From DATFLL01 sp035267785 (GTDB lineage Bacteria; Pseudomonadota; Gammaproteobacteria; DATFLL01): a stretch of DNA of 51,255 bases. This document shows, one piece after another, positions 26,738 to 34,780 of this stretch. The first letter of the stretch is position 1. Each line of letters starts with the position of its first letter. The notes under the pieces were generated by a model. It was not told where the DNA came from and ran no database searches. It was given only the letters and a program-made list of their open reading frames with translations. A program made the translations under genes and the position numbers. The stretch is from NCBI GenBank assembly GCA_035267785.1, contig DATFLL010000087.1:1-51255 (forward strand), in the 5' to 3' direction.

Positions 26738-27883
26738 TTAATCGGCCTGGCGGCGCAGGAAGGCCGGGATATCGAGATAATCCAGGCTTTCCTCGCCGTC
26801 CTTGGCCGCACGCTCGGACGCCGCCTTGTTGCGGATGACGGTCGGGCGTTCCAGTTGGCCGTAGTCGACCTCGCCGTTCTGGGTCTTGTTGACGACCAGC
26901 TTGACCGGCTTTTCGCCGAACTGCTCACCCTGACCCAGGCCGGTAGCCACCACCGTCACGCGCAGCTCACCGCTCATCTCGGGGTCGATGACCGTCCCGA
27001 CCACGACCGTGGCGTTCTCCGAGGCAAACTCCTTGATGGTGTTGCCGACCTCCTCGAATTCGCCGATGGACATGTCCAGACCGGCCGTGACGTTGACGAG
27101 AATCCCGCGGGCGCCGGCCAGGTTGATGTCCTCGAGCAGCGGACTGGCGATGGCCGCTTCGGCCGCCTCGCGCGCGCGCTCCTGGCCGTTGGCCTTGCCC
27201 GAACCCATCATGGCCATACCCATCTCCGACATCACCGTGCGCACGTCGGCAAAGTCGACGTTGATGAGCCCCGGGCGGGTAATCAGCTCGGCGATGCCCT
27301 GCACGGCCCCCAGCAGGACATCATTGGCCGCCTTGAACGCATCGAGCAGGCTGATGTTCTTGCCGAGCACGCTGAGCAGCTTCTCGTTGGGGATGGTGAT
27401 CAACGAGTCGACATACTCCTTGAGCTCCTCGATGCCGTGGCCGGCGATCTCCATGCGCTTGCGGCCCTCGAACGGAAACGGCTTCGTGATGACGGCCACC
27501 GTCAGGATGCCCATATCCTTGGCGACCTGCGCGACGATGGGCGCCCCGCCGGTGCCGGTGCCCCCGCCCATACCGGCCGTGATGAACACCATGTCGGCAC
27601 CTTCGAGTATCTCCTCGATGCGCTCACGGTCCTCGACCGCCGCCTGGCGACCGATCTCCGGGTTGGCGCCCGCACCCAGGCCCTTGGTGATGTTGCTGCC
27701 CAACTGCAGAACCGTCCGGGCCGACGAATTCTTGAGCGCCTGAGCATCGGTGTTGGCCGTGATGAAATCGACCCCCTCGATGCGTTGAGCCACCATGTGC
27801 TCGACGGCATTGCCGCCGCCACCGCCGACACCGATGACCTTGATTACAGCGTTTTGGCTGTATGCATCCATCAGCTCGAACAT
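26738..27883 (-). CDS. ftsZ: Cell division tubulin homologue FtsZ
   Basis: 381-aa GTPase that forms the Z ring. The tubulin signature is GGGTGTG at 106-112 (then GAP, where most homologues have AAP). The T7 synergy loop is NVDFADVRTVM. A variable linker and the conserved C-terminal peptide LDYLDIPAFLRRQAD, which binds FtsA and ZipA, close the protein. A strong AGGAGG site six bases before the ATG suits its high expression. It follows ftsA by 71 bp. Confidence 0.98.
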   Translation of the reverse strand: MFELMDAYSQNAVIKVIGVGGGGGNAVEHMVAQRIEGVDFITANTDAQALKNSSARTVLQLGSNITKGLGAGANPEIGRQAAVEDRERIEEILEGADMVFITAGMGGGTGTGGAPIVAQVAKDMGILTVAVITKPFPFEGRKRMEIAGHGIEELKEYVDSLITIPNEKLLSVLGKNISLLDAFKAANDVLLGAVQGIAELITRPGLINVDFADVRTVMSEMGMAMMGSGKANGQERAREAAEAAIASPLLEDINLAGARGILVNVTAGLDMSIGEFEEVGNTIKEFASENATVVVGTVIDPEMSGELRVTVVATGLGQGEQFGEKPVKLVVNKTQNGEVDYGQLERPTVIRNKAASERAAKDGEESLDYLDIPAFLRRQAD

Positions 27884-27954
27884 AGTAGACCTCCTACTGA
27901 CCGTCTCGCGTGTAAAGATGTATTGAACCGTCGTACTTCAATTCAATGCCTTGC

Positions 27955-29190
27955 TCAGAAATTGCCCTGAAACCAACTCTTCATTCGCCGCCATACTCCC
28001 TTCGCACCGCCTCCCAGCAGAACCTCGGAAATGTTCAAGCCCCGGTTCTGCTGGCCGAACAGCAGCAATCCCACGCCGGTGGAATAAATCGGATTGCGCA
28101 CCACATCGACCAGGCCGCTGACGTACTGCGGCGAGCCCAGGCGCACCGGCATATGGAAAATCTCCTCGGCGAGCTCGACCACGCCTTCCATCTTCGCGCT
28201 GCCGCCAGTAATGACCACGCCCGCGGCGCACAGGTCCTCGAAGCCGCTGCGGCGCAGCTCGGCCTAGATGAGGGTGAACAGCTCCTCGTAGCGCGGTTCG
28301 ACCACCTCGGCCAGCGTCTGGCGCGCCAGGCGCCGCGCGGGACGATCGCCCACGCTAGGCACCTCGATGGTCTCATCCGCGCTGGCCAGCTGGGTCAGCG
28401 CGCAGGCGTACTTTATCTTGATCTCCTCGGCATACTGGGTGGGCGTGCGCATGGCCACGGCGATGTCGTTGGTGACCTGATCGCCGGCGATCGGGATGAC
28501 CGCCGTGTGGCGAATGGCGCCGTCAGTGAAGACGGCGATGTCGGTGGTCCCGCCGCCGATGTCCACGAGACACACGCCGAGCTCCTTTTCGTCCTCGGTC
28601 AACACGGACTGGCTCGAGGCAAGCTGCTCGAGGATGATATCGTCGACCTCCAGGCCGCAGCGGCGCACGCACTTGATGATGTTCTGCGCGGCGCTGACCG
28701 CGCCGGTGACCATGTGCACCTTGGCCTCCAGACGCACCCCGGACATACCCACGGGCTCGCGGATGCCCTCCTGGGTATCGATGATGAATTCCTGGGGCAA
28801 GATGTGGAGGATCTTCTGATCGGCCGGGATCGCAACCGCGCGTGCGGCGTCGATGACTCGTTCGACGTCCGCCGGAGTCACCTCCTTGTCGCGAATGGCC
28901 ACGATGCCGTGCGAGTTGAGGCTGCGGATGTGACTGCCCGCGATGCCCGCGTAGACCGAGTGGATCTGGCAGCCGGCCATGAGCTCGGCCTCCTCCACCG
29001 CACGTTGGATCGACTGCACCGTGGATTCGATATTGACGACCACCCCCTTTTTCAGACCGCGCGAGGGGTGCGAACCGATACCGATAACCTCGACCTCGTT
29101 CTCGGGCGTAATCTCACCGACGATCGCGACCACCTTCGAGGTGCCGATATCCAATCCGACGATCAGGTTCTTTTCGGTTTTCTTTGACAT
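27955..29190 (-). pseudogene. ftsA: Cell division protein FtsA, interrupted by one in-frame TAG
   Basis: The actin-like anchor of FtsZ, 411 residues if codon 309 is read through. The ATG at 29190 is chosen because GGGGA lies seven bases upstream; an ATG two codons earlier has no room for a ribosome site. Phosphate and nucleotide motifs are GLDIGTSKV, DIGGGTTDIAV and, after the stop, VVITGGSAKMEG. Codon 309 (28264-28266) is TAG between EELFTLI and AELRRSGF, where relatives have Gln (CAG). The same frame continues for 102 perfectly family-like codons to the amphipathic C-terminal helix (WRRMKSWFQGNF). Truncation at 308 would remove the last strands and the membrane tether. FtsA is normally essential, so an error or readthrough must be considered. 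Confidence 0.9.
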
Positions 29191-29208
29191 TGCCATTTCC
29201 CCACCGAC

Positions 29209-30024
29209 TCAGCCCTGGTGTGTCTCGGTTGTTTGGTTGCCGCTACCCTGGCGCCATGCCACCGCGAAGCCATTGGTGTAACGCAGGTCCACCCGCGCGA
29301 TGCTCCCCGCACGCGGGGCCAACACCTTCGGGTAGACCTCCGCGAAGCGCCGAAGGCGCGCCAGACTGTCCTCACGGCCCAGTACCAGCTCGATGTCATT
29401 GGCCAGGCCCAGCCGCCAGGCACGGCGCGTGTCCAGGCTCAGGCTGCGCACCCGCAGTCCAAGCGGCGCCAGGCGCTCGCGCACCCGGCGGAAACGCTCG
29501 GCCAAGGTCGCCGCCGTATCCGGCGGACCGTCGAACACGGGCAGGCCGCTCGGATAGGTCTTTGGGTCGGGCCTGAAGACCTGCCCGCGCGCGTTCACCA
29601 GACCGCCCGCCGCCCAACGGGCCAGCGGCCGTTGCTCGTCGATGTCGATGGCCAACGTATCGGGCCAGACCCGGCGCACCGACGCCTGGTCGACCCAGGG
29701 CAGCCCTTCCACCAGCTTCTGCACCTTCGCCACGTCCACGCCGAAGAAGCCGCCGTGCACCCGTGCCGCGACCAGAGCACGTATGCGGTCCGGGCTGACG
29801 TGCGCGAAGCTTCCCGCCAGGCGCACCTTGCGAATGGGCAGCGTCGTCGGCTCCACCAGCCTCGCGCCGCCCCAGACGACGGCGGCAAGCACAGCGGCCA
29901 CCGCGATACCGACTCCCGCCCACCGACCCAGGCGCCGCTCGGCGCTCAGGCGAACCCATGCACCGCGTCCGCCGTCACGCACGCTCTTGCGCCGCGGCTC
30001 GGCCTGGCGTCGGCGGGGACTCAT
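29209..30024 (-). CDS. ftsQ: Cell division protein FtsQ
   Basis: 271-aa bitopic protein of the FtsQLB complex. A basic cytoplasmic tail is followed by a single membrane helix (about 34-53, VGIAVAAVLAAVVWGGARLV), then a POTRA domain (PIRKVRLAGSFAHVSPDRI to WPDTLAIDIDEQRPLARW) and the beta domain ending near VDLRYTNGFAVAWR, which is the usual FtsQ signature. The ATG overlaps the ddlB stop (ATGA). ftsA starts 18 bp downstream. Confidence 0.95.
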   Translation of the reverse strand: MSPRRRQAEPRRKSVRDGGRGAWVRLSAERRLGRWAGVGIAVAAVLAAVVWGGARLVEPTTLPIRKVRLAGSFAHVSPDRIRALVAARVHGGFFGVDVAKVQKLVEGLPWVDQASVRRVWPDTLAIDIDEQRPLARWAAGGLVNARGQVFRPDPKTYPSGLPVFDGPPDTAATLAERFRRVRERLAPLGLRVRSLSLDTRRAWRLGLANDIELVLGREDSLARLRRFAEVYPKVLAPRAGSIARVDLRYTNGFAVAWRQGSGNQTTETHQG

Positions 30025-30968
30025 GCCGCGCCCCCCCCGGTCAGGGTCCGTTCCAGAATGCGCCAGACCAACTCGTCGAACTCGATCCCGGCCGCGCGCG
30101 CGGCCATGGGCACCAGGCTGTGGTCGGTCAGCCCCGGCACGGTGTTGTTCTCCAGCAGCCAGGGCTCACCGGCGGCATCGAGCATGAAATCCACGCGTCC
30201 CCAACCGCTCGCATCCAGAGCCGCAAAGGCTCGCAGCGCCAGTTGCTGCAGTGCCTGTTCCTGATCGGCGGGCAAGCCGCACGGACATTGGTATCGCGTG
30301 CTGTCGGCCTCGTACTTCGCCTCATAGTCATAGAAACCGCGCGGAGTCTCGACGCGAATGAGCGGCAGGGCCTCCTCGCCCAGGACCGCGGCGGTGTATT
30401 CCCCGCCGCCGCTGATCCACGGCTCGGCGACCACATCGACGTCGTGCCGGCTCGCCTCGCGCCAGGCCGGCTCGAGCTGCGATGCCTCGGTCACCTTGGT
30501 CGTGCCGATGCTCGAACCCTCTCGCGCGGGCTTGACGGCCATCGGCAGGCTGAGCTGGCGCAGGGCGGTCTCCAGATCCGCTTCCCCGTGCAGCACCACA
30601 AAAGGCGGCGTCGGCAGTCCCATCGCTTTCCAGACCAGCTTGCTGCGCACCTTGTCCATGCTCAGTGCCGAGCCCAGCACGCCGGTACCGGTATACGGCA
30701 GACCGAGCAGTTCCAACGCACCCTGGATCACGCCGTCCTCGCCGCCCCGTCCGTGCAGCGCGATGAACACCCGATCGAATCCGCCGGCCTCCAGCACAGC
30801 GATGACATCGCGTCCGGCATCGACGCCGTGGACGTCCACGCCCTTGGCCCGCAGCGCGGCAACGACGGCCGCGCCCGTCTTGAGCGAGACGTCGCGCTCG
30901 GCGGACCAGCCACCGTAGAGCACGGCGACCTTGCCGAAACGTGCGGGATTGTCCTCGCGCTTAGCCAT
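30021..30968 (-). CDS. ddlB: D-alanine--D-alanine ligase
   Basis: 315-aa ATP-grasp enzyme that makes D-Ala-D-Ala for the peptidoglycan stem. Motifs are VLYGGWSAERDVSLKTG, FIALHGRGGEDG, KPAREGSSIG and the metal/catalytic end LLENNTVPGLTDHSLVP. The start MAKREDNPARFG is chosen at 30968; the frame upstream runs into a repeat element. Position between murB and ftsQ is standard for DdlB. The gap to murB (192 bp) contains an inverted repeat element. Confidence 0.96.
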   Translation of the reverse strand: MAKREDNPARFGKVAVLYGGWSAERDVSLKTGAAVVAALRAKGVDVHGVDAGRDVIAVLEAGGFDRVFIALHGRGGEDGVIQGALELLGLPYTGTGVLGSALSMDKVRSKLVWKAMGLPTPPFVVLHGEADLETALRQLSLPMAVKPAREGSSIGTTKVTEASQLEPAWREASRHDVDVVAEPWISGGGEYTAAVLGEEALPLIRVETPRGFYDYEAKYEADSTRYQCPCGLPADQEQALQQLALRAFAALDASGWGRVDFMLDAAGEPWLLENNTVPGLTDHSLVPMAARAAGIEFDELVWRILERTLTGGGAA

Positions 30969-30992
30969 TGCTGCTATCCATACCGTTCCGAT

Positions 30993-31150
30993 TGACCACA
31001 GAGGACACAGAGACACGGAGACGGCACCGAGCAACGCGCTTGTCATCGCACTGTTTCGATGCGCTTGCCGTATCGCTCCACTCGCGTGTTATCTTTGCGT
31101 CCAAACCGATCATTCGCTTTCTCTGTGTCTCCGTGTCCTCTGTGGTTAAC
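30993..31150. repeat. Dispersed palindromic repeat (CCACAGAGGACAC type), copy 1
   Basis: Left arm 30993-31021 (starting TTGACCACAGAGGACAC) and right arm 31121-31150 (ending GTGTCCTCTGTGGTTAAC) are inverted copies built from period-like units of GAGGACAC/GAGACAC. A core of about 100 bp with no recognisable gene separates them. A second copy of the same family lies at 50858-51080. Such arms are found between genes in many Chromatiales and other bacteria. Here it splits the murB-ddlB junction of the dcw cluster. Confidence 0.85.
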
Positions 31151-31160
31151 GCCGCGCCGT

Positions 31161-32060
31161 CTATGCCTCACCGACGATGCGCACTTCACGTTCGAGCTTG
31201 ACGCCCCGCTCACGCTCCACCGTCGCCGCCACCTGTTCGATCAGCGCCTCGATATCGGCCGCCGTGGCGTTGCCGGTGTTGATGATGAAATTGGCGTGCT
31301 TTTCCGAAACGCACGCCCCACCCACACAGGCGCCCTTCAGACCGCAAGCATCGATGAGGCGCGCGGCATGGTCGCCCGGCGGATTGCGAAAAACCGAGCC
31401 CGCATTGGCCTGCTGGGTCGGCTGCGTGGCACCGCGCCGCTCCAGCAGTTCCTTGATCCGCGCCGCGGCCGCCTCGGCATCGCCGGCCGCAAGGCGCAGG
31501 ACCGCGGCCAGGAACCACTCGCCCGCCGGACCCTGAACGCTGCGGTAGCCGATGCGGTAGTCCGCCGGGGTACGTGTATGCCGCCGGCCCGCATGGTCCA
31601 GCGTCTCGACCGACTCGACCCGCTCCCAGGTCTCCCCGCCGAAGGCGCCCGCGTTCATGGCCAGGGCGCCACCCATGGTGCCGGGGATGCCCGCCAGGAA
31701 TTCGGCGCCGCTCAGCCCTTCCCGCGCGCAGAAGCGGGCGGCCTTGGGGCAGGCCACCCCCGCCTCGACACGCACGCGCTCGGCATCGACACGAGCCAGA
31801 CCATTGAGCAGGCCGCTGGTGCAGATCACCGTGCCGCGCAGCCCGCCGTCGCGTACCAACAGATTGCTGCCCAGCCCCACCCAGTACACGGGCTCGTCGG
31901 CACCGAGCTGGGCCAGAAATGCCGCCAGGTCGTCGGCATCGGCCGGCTGGTAGAAGCGCTCGGCCGGGCCGCCGACCCGCCATGAGGTGTGGCGGGCCAT
32001 CGGCTCGTTGCGCTTGAGCTGTCCGCGCAGGCTCATTGTTGGATCCGTGGCCGTCATCAT
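31161..32060 (-). CDS. murB: UDP-N-acetylenolpyruvoylglucosamine reductase
   Basis: FAD-dependent reductase (299 aa) that produces UDP-MurNAc. FAD-binding segments are MARHTSWRVGGPAERFY, WVGLGSNLLVRDGG and GIPGTMGGALAMNAGAFGGE. The catalytic residue region is AGSVFRNPPG, and the C-terminal Glu region is EREVRIVG. It is the type I MurB common in proteobacteria. The ATG at 32060 is preferred over that at 32036 because it overlaps the stop of the small upstream ORF as ATGA, the same coupling used across this cluster. Confidence 0.95.
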   Translation of the reverse strand: MMTATDPTMSLRGQLKRNEPMARHTSWRVGGPAERFYQPADADDLAAFLAQLGADEPVYWVGLGSNLLVRDGGLRGTVICTSGLLNGLARVDAERVRVEAGVACPKAARFCAREGLSGAEFLAGIPGTMGGALAMNAGAFGGETWERVESVETLDHAGRRHTRTPADYRIGYRSVQGPAGEWFLAAVLRLAAGDAEAAAARIKELLERRGATQPTQQANAGSVFRNPPGDHAARLIDACGLKGACVGGACVSEKHANFIINTGNATAADIEALIEQVAATVERERGVKLEREVRIVGEA

Positions 32061-32233
32061 CGCCCGCGCCGCCGCTCCCCTTGCTGGCCACGCCCGCGCC
32101 GCGTGCCCTGGCGACCGCGCGGCTGAGTCAAGCCGGCCCAAGGGTTGGGCGCCGGCGAACCCAATGCGCCGAGCCAACGGCCCGTCAGGGCCTCGCCGCA
32201 GCCCATATGCAAATGTCGCGATGCACTGCTCAT
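32057..32233 (-). CDS. Small ORF (58 aa) bridging murC and murB
   Basis: An ATG overlaps the murC stop as ATGA, and its own TGA overlaps the murB ATG as ATGA. The 58-residue product begins MSSASRHLHMGCGEALTGRW and ends in a basic Gly/Arg/Gln-rich tail, RGRQGTRRGRGQQGERRRGR. It has no membrane segment, signal or family motif that I recognise. The tail could bind nucleic acid or an anionic surface, but this is inference. The main support is architecture: it fills the only sizeable gap between murC and murB and joins both by the overlap type used at seven other junctions here. A chance ORF in GC-rich DNA is the alternative. Confidence 0.5.
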   Translation of the reverse strand: MSSASRHLHMGCGEALTGRWLGALGSPAPNPWAGLTQPRGRQGTRRGRGQQGERRRGR

Positions 32234-33690
32234 AACGACTCCTCCGCGCCGGTCCCGGCGCCCCACAGTTTGCCCAGGCCGGCCGCCGCCGCCCCGATAT
32301 TGCCCGCCCCAAGGGTGAGCAGGATGTCGCCTTCCTGGAGCACGCCCGCCAGAATCTCGGGCAGCTCGTCGACGCGCTCGACAAAGACCGGGTCGACCTG
32401 ACCGCGCAGGCGAATGGCCCGCGACAGGGCCCGCCCGTCGGCGCCCGCGATGGGCGCCTCGCCCGCCGCATAGACCTCCAGCAGGACGAGCACGTCCGTC
32501 TCGGAGAGCACGCTGGCGAAGTCCTCGAACAGGTCGCGCGTACGCGTGTAGCGGTGCGGCTGGAAGACCAGCACCAGGCGCCGTTCGGGCCAGCCGTCTC
32601 GGACGGCCTGCAGCGTTGCAGCCACCTCGCGCGGATGGTGGCCATAATCGTCGACCAGCAGCACCGAACCGGCTGGCGAGGCGAGTTCGCCGTAGACCTG
32701 GAACCGCCGGCCGATCCCCTCGAACCGGCTCAATGCCGCCTGGATGGCTTCGTCGCTGACGCCGAGCTCGTGCGCCACCGCTATCGCGGCCAGGGCGTTG
32801 AGTACGTTGTGAGCACCAGGCAGATTGAGCGTGACTTCCAGCCAGGGGCCGCGCCCGTGACGGGTCACCGTGAACTGGGTGCGGGTGTGATGCTGGCGCA
32901 CATCGGTGGCGCGCAGGTCGGCCCCCTCGTCGAAGCCGTAGGTCAACACCGGCTTGGCGATTGCCGGAACCAGCCCCTTGACGTTGGGGTCGTCCAGACA
33001 CACCACCGCCAGCCCGTAGAACGGCAGGTGGTGCAGGAACTCCAGGAAGGTCTGACGCAGGCGCTCGAAATCGCCGCCGTAGGTCTCCATGTGGTCGGCG
33101 TCGATGTTGGTCACCACGGCAAACATCGGCTGCAGGTGCAGGAACGACGCGTCAGACTCGTCCGCCTCTGCCACGAGGTACCGGCTGGCCCCCAGGCGCG
33201 CGTGCGTGCCGGCGCTGTTCAGGCGCCCGCCGATGACGAAGGTCGGGTCCAAGCCGCCCTCGGCCAGCACACTGGCGATAAGGCTGGTCGTGGTGGTCTT
33301 ACCGTGGGTGCCCGCTACGGCGATGCCGTAGCGAAAACGCATGAGTTCGGCGAGCATCTCGGCGCGGGGAATGACAGGGATGCGCTGCTCGCGGGCGGCG
33401 ACCACCTCGGGGTTATCGCCCTTGACGGCGCTTGAGATCACGACCACATCGCAGCCGGCCACGTTGTCCGGGTCGTGGCCAAGGCTGATGCGTGCACCCA
33501 GGTCGCCGAGGTGCCGGGTCACGGCATTGTCGTTCATGTCCGAGCCGGTCACCGTATAGCCCAGATTGAGCATCACCTCGGCGATGCCGCCCATGCCAAC
33601 GCCGCCGATACCGACGAAGTGGATGCAGCGGATCCGCCCCATGGCGTTGTCGCCGCCGGCCTGAGAGACCGCATGCAGTCGGTCAGCCAT
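32230..33690 (-). CDS. murC: UDP-N-acetylmuramate--L-alanine ligase
   Basis: 486-aa Mur ligase that adds the first stem residue to UDP-MurNAc. The N-terminal nucleotide-sugar site is IHFVGIGGVGMGGIAEVM, the ATP P-loop is GTHGKTTTT, the central domain has EADESDASFL and NIDADHMETYGG, and the C-terminal domain has VDDYGHHPREV. ATG 33690 overlaps the murG end by 8 bp; ATG 33642 (MGRIRCIHF) would give the shorter 470-aa form and is a real alternative. Confidence 0.96.
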   Translation of the reverse strand: MADRLHAVSQAGGDNAMGRIRCIHFVGIGGVGMGGIAEVMLNLGYTVTGSDMNDNAVTRHLGDLGARISLGHDPDNVAGCDVVVISSAVKGDNPEVVAAREQRIPVIPRAEMLAELMRFRYGIAVAGTHGKTTTTSLIASVLAEGGLDPTFVIGGRLNSAGTHARLGASRYLVAEADESDASFLHLQPMFAVVTNIDADHMETYGGDFERLRQTFLEFLHHLPFYGLAVVCLDDPNVKGLVPAIAKPVLTYGFDEGADLRATDVRQHHTRTQFTVTRHGRGPWLEVTLNLPGAHNVLNALAAIAVAHELGVSDEAIQAALSRFEGIGRRFQVYGELASPAGSVLLVDDYGHHPREVAATLQAVRDGWPERRLVLVFQPHRYTRTRDLFEDFASVLSETDVLVLLEVYAAGEAPIAGADGRALSRAIRLRGQVDPVFVERVDELPEILAGVLQEGDILLTLGAGNIGAAAAGLGKLWGAGTGAEESL

Positions 33691-34780
33691 GGGCCACCTC
33701 CAGACAACGCTCGGCCACCCGCTCGGCGGCCTGGGGACGGGCGAGGGCCCGCCCCGCGCGCGCCATGTCCAACAGGCGGGCATGGCCCTCGGCGCTCGCC
33801 GACTCGCGCAGCAGATTCGCCAGGCGATCGGCGGTCAGGTCCTTCTGCTGGATGAGCCAGGCGGCACCCGCCTCGGCCAGGAACCGTGCGTTGACGGTCT
33901 GATGGTCATCGACCGCGTACGGGTAGGGCACCAACAGGGCAGCGACGCCCGCCGCCGCCAGCTCGCTCACCGTCAGGGCGCCTGCGCGGCAGATGACCAG
34001 GTCCGCCCAGGCGTAAGCCTCGGCCATGTCCTCGATGAACGGTTCGACATGGGCGCTCAGGCCCGCCGCGGCGTAGGCAGTCCGGGTCTGCTCGTTGAGG
34101 GCCTTGCCGCTCTGGTGCCACACCTCGGGGCGTACCTCCGGCTCCAGCCGGGCCAAGGCGGTCGGCACCAGCTCGTTCAGCGCACGGGCGCCCAGGCTGC
34201 CCCCGATCACCAGCACCCGCAGGCGTCCCTCACGCGCCGTGTAACGCGTCTCGGGAGAAGCCAGACGGGTGATCTCGGCGCGCACCGGATTGCCCGTCAC
34301 CTCGACCTCTGGCCGCGGGCCGAAGGTTGCGGGAAAGGCCGCCATGACCCGCTTGGCCAGGGGCGCCAGCAGACGGTTGGTCAGACCGGCAATGGCGTTT
34401 TGCTCGTGGACCACCAGCGGGCGGCGCAGCAGCCAGCTCGCCAGGCCCCCGGGACCGGTGACGAAGCCACCCATACCCAACACCGCGGAGGGCCGAAGGC
34501 GCTTGACGACCAACAGCGCCTGGGTCAGGGCGATGCTCAGCTTGAACGGGGCCATCACCCAGCTCAGCACACCCTTGCCCCGTAGCCCGCTCACGGCGAT
34601 ATAGGCAATGTCGAATCCGGCTTGCGCCACCAGCGTGGATTCCAAGCCGCGGCGCGTGCCCAGCCAGCGCACCTCGGCGCCGCGCGCGCGCAGCACCCGA
34701 GCCACCGCCAGGGCGGGCATGACGTGACCGCCGGTCCCGCCGGCCATGATGAGAATGCGCGTCGGCTTCGGGGTGTTCAT
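33683..34780 (-). CDS. murG: UDP-GlcNAc--lipid I transferase MurG
   Basis: 365-aa GT-B glycosyltransferase on the inner face of the membrane. It forms lipid II. Motifs: the first glycine loop MAGGTGGHVMPALAVA, VLGMGGFVTGPGG, HEQNAIAGLTNR, and the UDP-GlcNAc site ICRAGALTVSELAAAG followed by VPYPYAVDDHQ. The ATG overlaps the ftsW stop (ATGA). Confidence 0.97.
   Translation of the reverse strand: MNTPKPTRILIMAGGTGGHVMPALAVARVLRARGAEVRWLGTRRGLESTLVAQAGFDIAYIAVSGLRGKGVLSWVMAPFKLSIALTQALLVVKRLRPSAVLGMGGFVTGPGGLASWLLRRPLVVHEQNAIAGLTNRLLAPLAKRVMAAFPATFGPRPEVEVTGNPVRAEITRLASPETRYTAREGRLRVLVIGGSLGARALNELVPTALARLEPEVRPEVWHQSGKALNEQTRTAYAAAGLSAHVEPFIEDMAEAYAWADLVICRAGALTVSELAAAGVAALLVPYPYAVDDHQTVNARFLAEAGAAWLIQQKDLTADRLANLLRESASAEGHARLLDMARAGRALARPQAAERVAERCLEVAHG

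Noticed and set aside
30993..31150. Possible CRISPR or tandem-repeat array from the GAGGACAC units
   Set aside because: Units are inverted arms of a palindromic element, with no regular spacers and only one pair per locus.
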